Source: an uncultured Bacteroidales bacterium (lineage in GTDB: Bacteria > Bacteroidota > Bacteroidia > Bacteroidales > Paludibacteraceae). Taken from it: DNA of 32,165 bases. The stretch spans positions 1 through 32,165 of the forward strand of contig CAIWIS010000793.1 in NCBI GenBank assembly GCA_903912795.1, in the 5' to 3' direction. Within the stretch, counting starts at the first letter, position 1, and each line of letters opens with the position of its first letter. The notes beneath the pieces are model-generated. The model saw nothing but the letters and a program-made list of their open reading frames with translations. It was not told the origin of the DNA and ran no database searches. The position numbers were made by a program, and so were the translations under genes. Below, in pieces: positions 1-7,465 of this stretch.

Positions 1-107
1 GCTATAAATTCAAAAATAAATATTTATCTTTGCATCGGATATAAGATTGCAAGTTTGTCGGATTGAAAATCCTTATAATACAGCATGTTGGGATTGAAAA
101 TCCCAAC

Positions 108-500
108 GACGGTGCGCAAATTCCTATATCCGGTGAGACGGGATTAGAACAGGCTGTTCCTGCCAAACCAGGAGCTAAAACTGAACTCGGGACAGGAGTT
201 TATGCCACTGTTGATGTTGGAAATAAAGCAAATCCAAATTCTCCGATGATAATAACTAAAGGTACATATCATGTACATCCAAGTGGTTCTATAAGACCTG
301 AAGCAAATACAATAGGTGGAATGAGTGCGTCATTTAACCAATATCCAACACCTGAATTCGATTATGCTGTAGCTGGAAATTATTTAGGAAACTCTTATGT
401 TTTAGGAGCTGGAAATAATACAGTATCAATATTCAATGGTTCTAAAGATATTGCTTTGATTAAAAACCTTCCAAAATTTGTTACATATAAAGCAAAATAA
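108..500 (+). CDS. Orphan RHS-type C-terminal toxin tip, JAB-like (HVHPSG motif), 5'-truncated; the N-terminus of the tracked ORF (63-107) reads through a palindrome
   Basis: ORF 63..500. The YHVHPSG...FNQYPTPEFDYAVAGNYLGNSYVLGAGNNTVSIFNGSK region resembles JAB-like toxin tips of Bacteroidota RHS proteins. No RHS core precedes it, and no ATG start is evident. Confidence 0.6.
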   Translation, partial: DGAQIPISGETGLEQAVPAKPGAKTELGTGVYATVDVGNKANPNSPMIITKGTYHVHPSGSIRPEANTIGGMSASFNQYPTPEFDYAVAGNYLGNSYVLGAGNNTVSIFNGSKDIALIKNLPKFVTYKAK

Positions 501-501
501 T

Positions 502-999
502 ATGCGTAATTTTATTAGATTATTTATTTTAGGATTATTTTTATTTGGACAAAATCAAAGCACCTATTCCAAATCTTTTACGGTTAAAGTTAAATTTTAT
601 TATAAGGATAGTTTAGTTCTGCTTAATGACAATTTCTCTATTAATTTCCTTACAAATAATGACACAATAGCCACAAGAATATCTAAAGATACATTCTATG
701 TCGAAAAGTTCAATGTATCCAATTTTAGTTCTGTAGTATTTAAATATAACAATATTGTTTTATGTTACAATAATATTAAATTAAACAAAGCTGATTTGGG
801 CAAATGTTGGACTTTTAAGTTGCACTCAAAACCTTTCGTTGAACAAGATTATTGGTATTTGAAAGATGTCTTAGAGAAAATTGAATGGCTTTATACCTTA
901 AATACTGGTCAAGGAATAATTTTAACAGCATATCGCTTTTCCCCCTGCCCGGTAATGGATAATGTAGATAATGAATCAGATTTGGCGTTACCAAAGTAA
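502..999 (+). CDS. Putative secreted/periplasmic immunity protein paired with the upstream toxin tip
   Basis: ATG at 502, directly after the toxin stop codon; N-terminal signal-like MRNFIRLFILGLFLFGQNQSTYS. The tracked start at 478 is a TTG. Product inferred from position only. Confidence 0.45.
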   Translation: MRNFIRLFILGLFLFGQNQSTYSKSFTVKVKFYYKDSLVLLNDNFSINFLTNNDTIATRISKDTFYVEKFNVSNFSSVVFKYNNIVLCYNNIKLNKADLGKCWTFKLHSKPFVEQDYWYLKDVLEKIEWLYTLNTGQGIILTAYRFSPCPVMDNVDNESDLALPK

Positions 1000-1034
1000 C
1001 CATTTGTGAATCAAACTATATTTACAATCAATAG

Positions 1035-1070
1035 ATAGAAAATGATGGGTGTATGCCTGTCATTTTCTAT
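1035..1070 (+). terminator. Hairpin ATAGAAAATGATGGG-TGTATG-CCTGTCATTTTCTAT after the first toxin/immunity pair
   Basis: 15-bp stem (two G-T wobbles) with a 6-nt loop; homologous hairpin at 3099-3124. Confidence 0.6.
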
Positions 1071-1108
1071 AGTTACTAAAAAAACATATTTAAGGAGTTT
1101 TCGATGAA

Positions 1109-2575
1109 ATGTCCTACGATGCCAACGGTAACTTAACAAAAGATTTAGACCGCGATATTGTAACTATTAAATATAATTTACTAAATTTGCCGGAGATTAT
1201 TCAGTTTAAAAATGGTAATCAAATCCGAAACCTGTACGATGCCAGCGGGCAGAAATTGTCAATGCATTATAAAACAATGCGGAATGAATTGCTACAACCT
1301 TTGAACGTAGGTGAAATACTTGATGAAGAAATTGGGAACACTTATGATGATTTAGAATATGTAGTAGAAATAAGCGGAGTTGATTACATTGGCAATTTAG
1401 AATACTTATATTATAGATTTTGGGACATTGCAGAAGGTGTTATAATGGATACATATTCGTTCGACAAACTACACAACCCTGAAGGCTATTGCCAGTCGTT
1501 GAATCCTGTAATCTTGAATTACTTCCGCCGTGACCATTTAGGCAATTATCGCGAAGTTTGGAGAGCACCTTACACGAGCCCGAGAGGCTCAACTGTAGCT
1601 GCCACAACTATTCAACACACCCAATATTACCCAAGTGGTTTACCATGGGAAAGTAATAGTGGCGATGATCCGTGGACGCAGAATAAGAAGTATAATGGTA
1701 AGGAGTTTGTGGAAATGCATGGGTTGGATGAGTACGATAGTGAGGCAAGATGGATGTATCCTGCTATTATGCGTACAACTACCATTGACCCACTGGCAGA
1801 GAAGTATTATAGCATTAGCCCGTATGCGTGGTGTGGGAATAATCCGGTGAGAATGGTGGATCCAAGTGGTATGGCAGTTGAAGACCCTAAAGAAATACAA
1901 TGGTTGGGAGCATCTGGATATACTAGATTAGATAATCTTGAAAACTTTGACAATTCAACACATAATGTTGATTATAATAATACACCCGACTATTCAAAAA
2001 ATCTGAAAGAAAGTTGGTTTGGGGTAATATCTGGTGATATTAGTAAAAAAAAGAATATGAAAGAGTCTGGTGGTGGCTCTGGTGGAATTAAAACAAACTC
2101 AAAAACAAAGCATCAAATTGAACTAGAGAAATATGGTGTGATTCAAAGTAATGTCAACCTATCTGGAACATTATCACTTGGTGGCGGTGGCGCAATTGAA
2201 TTTGGATATGTTGTTTCAAGCAAAGGATATGCTCAGTATTATTTCACATTATATACAGCGGCTACAATTGCAGCAGGAGTAAGTGGTAATTTCACTGTAA
2301 TTAAAGGACTTAAAGGTTATCAACCGACTTTCTCTAATTGGGAAGGAAAATGCGCTGAGGGTGGTGGGAATTACGGCCCTGTAAATTTTCAAATAGGTGG
2401 TGATTTAACAAATAAATATATTACATATACTGGAGGTTTAGGTATTGGGGCAACTCATCCTGCATCTGGAACAGGTGGTGCATTTGGTGGTACAACTTAT
2501 TTAATTGGAAAACCATTAAATATGAACTCTAAAGGTTTTGGAACAAGAAGTTATGAAATAACTCATGGGTATTAA
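1109..2575 (+). CDS. Truncated RHS repeat-associated core protein with C-terminal Gly-rich variable (toxin?) domain
   Basis: MSYDANGNLTKD YD-repeat-like start; RHS core DPLAEKYYSISPYAWCGNNPVRMVDPSGM; unrelated C-terminal domain after the core. In-frame TAA at 1091 caps the 5' extent. Confidence 0.8.
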   Translation: MSYDANGNLTKDLDRDIVTIKYNLLNLPEIIQFKNGNQIRNLYDASGQKLSMHYKTMRNELLQPLNVGEILDEEIGNTYDDLEYVVEISGVDYIGNLEYLYYRFWDIAEGVIMDTYSFDKLHNPEGYCQSLNPVILNYFRRDHLGNYREVWRAPYTSPRGSTVAATTIQHTQYYPSGLPWESNSGDDPWTQNKKYNGKEFVEMHGLDEYDSEARWMYPAIMRTTTIDPLAEKYYSISPYAWCGNNPVRMVDPSGMAVEDPKEIQWLGASGYTRLDNLENFDNSTHNVDYNNTPDYSKNLKESWFGVISGDISKKKNMKESGGGSGGIKTNSKTKHQIELEKYGVIQSNVNLSGTLSLGGGGAIEFGYVVSSKGYAQYYFTLYTAATIAAGVSGNFTVIKGLKGYQPTFSNWEGKCAEGGGNYGPVNFQIGGDLTNKYITYTGGLGIGATHPASGTGGAFGGTTYLIGKPLNMNSKGFGTRSYEITHGY

Positions 2576-2595
2576 AATAATTAAATAGTTTTATT

Positions 2596-3012
2596 ATGAA
2601 TCATATTTTTAAAAAAACATTTTATTCTATCAATAGTAGAGAATTCTTAATTAAAGAAATTGAAAAAGAACTTACTAGGTGGCAGGTTGATAACGTAGTT
2701 TATAGGAATAATCTAATTGAATTCTCTTTTAATACTTTAAAGTTCGGTTCAACAACAACTATATATAGAAAAATTAATCATGGTTATTTTGAAATTAATG
2801 AAGACTTAAATAAACTTGTTATTAAATATAAAGGTTACAATTCTATAAATTTCGATATTTTTGCAATTGCTTTCTGCGTAATAATGAGTATTGTTACTAC
2901 TTGGTTCTTCCTATTTATGTTAATTATGTTTTCTATCCAATTAATAAGCCGAATAAATAATTTAAATACTATTCAGAACGAAATGATAAAAAGATTATCT
3001 GAAGTTGAATAA
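2596..3012 (+). CDS. Putative membrane immunity protein for the preceding RHS C-terminal domain
   Basis: Small gene 20 bp after the RHS stop; hydrophobic segment FDIFAIAFCVIMSIVTTWFFLFMLIMFSIQLI. Confidence 0.45.
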   Translation: MNHIFKKTFYSINSREFLIKEIEKELTRWQVDNVVYRNNLIEFSFNTLKFGSTTTIYRKINHGYFEINEDLNKLVIKYKGYNSINFDIFAIAFCVIMSIVTTWFFLFMLIMFSIQLISRINNLNTIQNEMIKRLSEVE

Positions 3013-3098
3013 TATCTCAGCTCGCGGTAATGTATCAGATTTGACGATAAATGAATAATCTATTGAAAATCAATGCAGACAATTTTAATATAACTAAT

Positions 3099-3124
3099 AA
3101 ATGGTGGGTATATGCTCACCATTT
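3099..3124 (+). terminator. Hairpin AAATGGTGGG-TATATG-CTCACCATTT followed by TT, after the second toxin/immunity pair
   Basis: 10-bp stem, 6-nt loop, T-run; covaries with 1040-1065. Confidence 0.6.
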
Positions 3125-3132
3125 TTCCCTCT

Positions 3133-3188
3133 GCTGGTCGTAGTTTGTAAAATACGCTATCGCTGGTCGAAGTCTCTTTAGCTACGCT
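3133..3188 (+). repeat. Two imperfect direct copies of GCTGGTCGwAGTy...TACGCT
   Basis: gctggtcgtagtttgtaaaatacgct (3133) and gctggtcgaagtctctttagctacgct (3162). Confidence 0.55.
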
Positions 3189-3217
3189 GATTTCCAATTG
3201 ACTTCGTCCGGTGGGAA

Positions 3218-3235
3218 GCAAGTCTCCTGACTTGC
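3218..3235. repeat. Palindrome GCAAGTC-TCCT-GACTTGC
   Basis: Perfect 7-bp inverted repeat. Confidence 0.6.
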
Positions 3236-3465
3236 ATATTTGAATGCAATATAATATTAAAAGCGGGTGGTACACGCCGCTCTGCGGTGAGCTTTTATTT
3301 TAACCGAGCGTAGGCTGGAACGTTCAGCGTCTGTTTTAGGTACGGGGAGCGGGGGATACGACATAGTTGTATTCTGGTTTTATTTGTATTGTTGGTAATA
3401 ATACCTATATGTGACTTGTTCTTAGGTTATTGTTAAGCGTAAAAATATAATTTTAAGTAATATGC

Positions 3466-3495
3466 TTGTTTTATAATAAAAAAATTATAACTTTG
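3466..3495 (+). promoter_or_regulatory. Bacteroidota-type promoter for the TetR gene (TTG, 19 bp, TAACTTTG)
   Basis: TAACTTTG at 3488-3495 matches TAnnTTTG; TTG at 3466-3468 with 19-bp spacing. Confidence 0.55.
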
Positions 3496-3535
3496 CGGCA
3501 ATCAATTCGAGTTCTGTTTTAATCATTGTATAAAT

Positions 3536-4186
3536 ATGTCGGTACCCGCAAAAACCCCTCGTAAGCCTCGTAGAACCAAGGCAGCAATTGAAGTAGCTGT
3601 AATGGATGCTGTTAATGCATTAATCGAAGAAGTTGGATTTACAAAAGTTACACTTACCGGCATAGCTGCCCGCGCAAAAATTGAACCAACTGTTTTTTAT
3701 CGTCGTTATTCTAACCTCGATGAATTATTTGAAGTATATACCCACAAGTACGATTATTGGCTAGCAGGTGTTACGGCACTTATGCCCGAAGATTTGAGCG
3801 ACGAAGAAAGCATGAAGTGGATTCTGCTAAATTTGACACGTGCACTTCACAAAAACCGGGGCATGCAGCAAATGCTCATTTGGGAATTATCGGACGATAA
3901 TCCTGTAACACGCCGCACATCCTATTTACGCGAAAAAATTAACGAGGAGTTAATTAGAGCTTTGGAACTTAAGTTCAAAGATACGGGAGTAGATATGAGC
4001 GTGTTAGCAGCTTTGATTATTTCAGGCATCTATTATCTTATTCTGCACCGCAATATGTCCACTTTCTGCAATGTGGATTTCTCAACAAAATCGGGTCGCG
4101 ATAGGCTTGAAAAAACAATTGATCAGTTAGTTTCCATTCTTTTTGCTACCATACGTATACAACAAGAACAGGCTAAAACCGTTTAA
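3536..4186 (+). CDS. TetR/AcrR family transcriptional regulator
   Basis: N-terminal HTH: AAIEVAVMDAVNALIEEVGFTKVTLTGIAARAKIEPTVFYRRYSNLDELFE. Confidence 0.88.
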   Translation: MSVPAKTPRKPRRTKAAIEVAVMDAVNALIEEVGFTKVTLTGIAARAKIEPTVFYRRYSNLDELFEVYTHKYDYWLAGVTALMPEDLSDEESMKWILLNLTRALHKNRGMQQMLIWELSDDNPVTRRTSYLREKINEELIRALELKFKDTGVDMSVLAALIISGIYYLILHRNMSTFCNVDFSTKSGRDRLEKTIDQLVSILFATIRIQQEQAKTV

Positions 4187-5168
4187 AACCAATTATTTCA
4201 CGCACTTCGCGAATGGTTTTGGCAGCGCTTTCTTGTGCTTTTTCCTTGCCTAATTGTGCTACGCGCGATACATACGCTTGGTCGGACGAAATGGCTTTAA
4301 TCCGCTCGCGCATTGGCTCCGTGAATGCTATCATATCTAGAGCCAATTGTTTTTTCATGTCGCCATAGCGAATTTGGCAAGTGTTGTATTGCTCCTCAAA
4401 AAACGACAGTGTATCTGTTGCCGATACCACTTTCATAAGCTGAAATATATTCTGGATGGCATCGGGTTTTGGCTGATTAGGTTCTGTTGGTCCGCTATCG
4501 GTGACAGCTTTCATAACCTTTTTGCGTATAGCTTCAGGCTCGTCGGCAAAATAAATTGCATTGCCTTCGCCTTCGGATTTTCCCATTTTGCCACTACCAT
4601 TTAATCCAGGTATTTTTACCAATTCGTTTCCGAAATTAAATGCTTGGGGTTCTGGAAAATAATCTACATTAAACATTCGGTTAAATCGATTTCCAAATGT
4701 GCGTGTCATTTCCAAATGTTGTTCCTGATCCTTGCCTACAGGTACTTTTGATGCTTTGTGTATCAAAATATCGGCAGCCATAAGCGTAGGATAAGTCAAC
4801 AAGCCTGCATTTACATTTTGTGGTTGCTGGCGAATTTTATCTTTAAACGAGGTGCAACGCTCCAACTCACCAATATAAGCATTCATATTGAGAAACAAAT
4901 ATAATTCAGCCACTTCGGGCACATCACTTTGTATATAAAGTGTCGCTTTTTCGGGGTCAAGACCAGCAGCAAGGTATTCAACCAAAATCTGTTTTACATT
5001 TCCATGCAAATCTTGGGGTGTAGGATGTGTGGTAAGCGAATGATAATCGGCTATAAAAAAATAGCAATTATGCTCGTTTTGCATGGTTAAGAAATTGCGC
5101 AACGCGCCAAAATAATTTCCGAGATGTAAATTCCCGGTTGGGCGAATGCCGCTTACTACTGTTTCCAT
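4173..5168 (-). CDS. trpS: Tryptophanyl-tRNA synthetase
   Basis: SGIRPTGNLHLGNYFGALRN and GSGKMGKSEGEGNAIYFADEPEAIRKKV (KMSKS-like). Confidence 0.96.
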   Translation of the reverse strand: METVVSGIRPTGNLHLGNYFGALRNFLTMQNEHNCYFFIADYHSLTTHPTPQDLHGNVKQILVEYLAAGLDPEKATLYIQSDVPEVAELYLFLNMNAYIGELERCTSFKDKIRQQPQNVNAGLLTYPTLMAADILIHKASKVPVGKDQEQHLEMTRTFGNRFNRMFNVDYFPEPQAFNFGNELVKIPGLNGSGKMGKSEGEGNAIYFADEPEAIRKKVMKAVTDSGPTEPNQPKPDAIQNIFQLMKVVSATDTLSFFEEQYNTCQIRYGDMKKQLALDMIAFTEPMRERIKAISSDQAYVSRVAQLGKEKAQESAAKTIREVREIIGFKRF

Positions 5169-5174
5169 TAAAAG

Positions 5175-5202
5175 TTAGAAATTGGAAATTAGAAATTAGA
5201 AA
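5175..5202 (+). repeat. 4 x 7-nt tandem repeat (TTAGAAA/TTGGAAA) next to the trpS start
   Basis: TTAGAAA TTGGAAA TTAGAAA TTAGAAA. Confidence 0.75.
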
Positions 5203-5220
5203 AATAAGAAATTTAATAAC

Positions 5221-5354
5221 GTACGAAGCACCTAACAACGCACGAAGTGCTAATAACACGAAGCTAATAACGGCGAAGCCCAATTAACGCACGAAGTGCA
5301 AAATAACGGCGAAGCCCCATTAACGCACGAAGTGCAAAATAAAGTGCGAAGCAC
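5221..5354 (+). repeat. GAA-triloop mini-hairpin array A (8 units)
   Basis: gtacgaagcac, gcacgaagtgc, cacgaagc, ggcgaagcc, gcacgaagtgc, ggcgaagcc, gcacgaagtgc, gtgcgaagcac, separated by AT-rich (n)TAA-containing spacers. Confidence 0.9.
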
Positions 5355-5810
5355 CTATTCAATAGGTACGGTGCGTTTAATACGTTGGTCGAGTGAGGTA
5401 AGTGTCTCAGTGGAAGCAACACCAGGAATTTCCTGAATACGACCATTGAGAAGTTCCATAAGGTGCTCATCGTTTTTGGCATATAATTTTACCAAAATGG
5501 TGTAATGTCCCAACGTATATTGCGACTCAACAATTTCGGGGATTTGTTCCAACTGATTAACAACTTCCTTGTACATAGAACCACGCTCAAGCGTAATACC
5601 CACATAAACACACATTTGGAAGCCCAACATTTTAGGATTAACATTGTAGCCCGAACCTGTAATAACATCCAAATCAATAAGTCGCTGAACGCGTTGATGA
5701 ATAGCTGCACGCGAAACACCACACTCTTCGGCTACATCCTTAAAAGGCATGCGTGCATTTTGAGTGATAATACGTAATATTTTACGATCTAGTTGATCAA
5801 TCTTTTCCAT
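5355..5810 (-). CDS. Lrp/AsnC family transcriptional regulator
   Basis: LDRKILRIITQNARMPFKDVAEECGVSRAAIHQRVQRLIDLDVITGSGYNVNPKMLG plus an RAM-like C-terminal domain. Confidence 0.93.
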   Translation of the reverse strand: MEKIDQLDRKILRIITQNARMPFKDVAEECGVSRAAIHQRVQRLIDLDVITGSGYNVNPKMLGFQMCVYVGITLERGSMYKEVVNQLEQIPEIVESQYTLGHYTILVKLYAKNDEHLMELLNGRIQEIPGVASTETLTSLDQRIKRTVPIE

Positions 5811-5827
5811 AATATTTTTTTTAAATT

Positions 5828-5855
5828 GTCAGAAGTCGAGAGTCTGAGGTCAAAT
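5828..5855 (+). repeat. 4 x 7-nt GTC-initiated microrepeat upstream of the AsnC-family gene
   Basis: GTCAGAA GTCGAGA GTCTGAG GTCAAAT. Confidence 0.6.
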
Positions 5856-6022
5856 GACCATGGCCGTCAAAAACAAAACCATTATCTCGAATTTAGACAT
5901 TATCCATTTGTCTTTTCTTTCATTTCGGCAGCAAAAATACTGAAAAATACGAAATAGTGAAAGCTATTACACACAAAATAACTATTTAACCATGCATTTT
6001 GCTATAAATATGACTTTAATTG

Positions 6023-7192
6023 TCAATTTCGGGGAGGATTTTTCTTTAAAGTTACAAAATCGTTTCGTTTTCCTGCAAAAATATCATAACAATTGTACCA
6101 ACATTCAAGAGTGCCATTTAGTAAATTAATACGACTGGATGATTTTAGTCCAATTTTATCCAGACATTCGATGTGCGAGCTAATTAACCAACACTTTGAA
6201 CCCTGAAATTTATGTTTAAAGGTAGAGCCTATTGAGGCATATAATCCTAAAATATCATCGGAAGTGATACGTTCGCCATAAGGAGGGTTAGTAACCAACA
6301 AGCATCCTTCGGATGGAGTTACAACATATTTGATGCCTTTTACTTCCAAACTAATGTATTTGGTTAAACCAGCACTTTTCACATTCTGCTCGCTAATACC
6401 GATGGCACGTTGCGAAATATCCGAACCATATATTTTGAAATTGAAAGGACGTTCGTTGGAATCGTCGTGATATATTTCGTCGAAAAGCTCTTGATCAAAA
6501 TCGAGCCATTTTTCGAAACCAAACGATGACCGATACAAGCCAGGAGGAATATTTAATGCAATTAATGCCGCTTCGATCAACAAAGTTCCAGAGCCACACA
6601 TTGGATCAATAAAATCGCTTTTCCCATCCCATCCAGCCATGAGCAACATACCAGCAGCCAAAGCTTCGTTGAGTGGAGCTTCGTTTTGCGAAATACGATA
6701 GCCACGTTTATGAAGCGAGTCGCCTGAGCTATCGAGCAATACAGTACAACGTGTACCCGCAATGTGAATGTGGATGGTGAGGTGTGGATTGTCTAATTTT
6801 ACCGAAGGACGGTCGCCGGTTTTATCGCGAAACCAATCAACAATTGCATCTTTTACACGATAGGACACAAATTTTGAATGCTTAAACTCTTCCGAATAAA
6901 CGGTGGCTTCGATAGCAAAAGTTGTTTTCAACGACATAAAGTCGAGCCAATTAATGTCTTTCACCTTATCGTACACTTCATCGGCATCTTTAGCCGTAAA
7001 TGTAGTAATGGTTTTAAGCACACGCGATGCAGTACGCAAATGCATGTTGGCTTTGTACATCAAGGCTTTATCACCTGTAAAACTAACAGCTCTGCGCTGT
7101 AATTCTACATTATTAGCACCTAATTTTACCAACTCTGTAGCCAGTACTTCTTCCAAACCCATAAAGGTTTTGGCAATCATTTCGTATTCCAT
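6023..7192 (-). CDS. THUMP-domain class I SAM-dependent RNA methyltransferase (RlmL/YpsC-like)
   Basis: GWDGKSDFIDPMCGSGTLLIEAALIALNIPPG and LLVTNPPYGER (NPPY) motifs; N-terminal THUMP-like region. Confidence 0.92.
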   Translation of the reverse strand: MEYEMIAKTFMGLEEVLATELVKLGANNVELQRRAVSFTGDKALMYKANMHLRTASRVLKTITTFTAKDADEVYDKVKDINWLDFMSLKTTFAIEATVYSEEFKHSKFVSYRVKDAIVDWFRDKTGDRPSVKLDNPHLTIHIHIAGTRCTVLLDSSGDSLHKRGYRISQNEAPLNEALAAGMLLMAGWDGKSDFIDPMCGSGTLLIEAALIALNIPPGLYRSSFGFEKWLDFDQELFDEIYHDDSNERPFNFKIYGSDISQRAIGISEQNVKSAGLTKYISLEVKGIKYVVTPSEGCLLVTNPPYGERITSDDILGLYASIGSTFKHKFQGSKCWLISSHIECLDKIGLKSSSRINLLNGTLECWYNCYDIFAGKRNDFVTLKKNPPRN

Positions 7193-7212
7193 CTATTTTT
7201 TTTTGTTATTTG

Positions 7213-7393
7213 GGCTTCGCCGTTATTTGGCACTTCGTGCGTTAATATAGGCTTCGCCGTTAATAGTGCTTTGCACGTTAATTGGCACTTCGTGCGTTAA
7301 TATAGGCTTCGCCGTTATTAGCTTCGCGTTATTTGGCACTTCGTGCGTTATTTGCATTGCGTTATTAGGTGCTTCGCACGTTAATAGCTTCGC
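7213..7393 (-). repeat. GAA-triloop mini-hairpin array B (11 units; GAA on the minus, coding strand)
   Basis: Plus strand shows ggcttcgcc, gcacttcgtgc, ggcttcgcc, gtgctttgcac, gcacttcgtgc, ggcttcgcc, gcttcgc, gcacttcgtgc, gcattgc, gtgcttcgcac, gcttcgc. Confidence 0.9.
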
Positions 7394-7425
7394 ATTATTT
7401 AATTTCTAATATCTTCATGTTTTCT

Positions 7426-7465
7426 TCTCATCATCACATTACCATATCATCACATTATCTCATCA
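7426..7465 (-). repeat. 5 x 8-nt tandem repeat overlapping the cysE stop codon
   Basis: Minus strand: TGATGAGA TAATGTGA TGATATGG TAATGTGA TGATGAGA. Confidence 0.85.

Noticed and set aside
3060-3275. 71-aa minus-strand ORF
   Set aside because: Spans the terminator-like hairpin and repeat patch; no recognisable protein features.
5068-5482. Minus-strand ORFs 5068..5283 and 5264..5482 (LLALRALLGASYV, FALRALMGLRRYFALRALIGLRRY)
   Set aside because: They are translations of the hairpin repeats and antisense of trpS/AsnC-family coding sequence; not genes.
5221-7393. Hairpin arrays as CRISPR arrays
   Set aside because: Units are only about 17-19 nt apart with short AT spacers that are themselves similar. 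There are no unique about 30-nt spacers and no cas genes.
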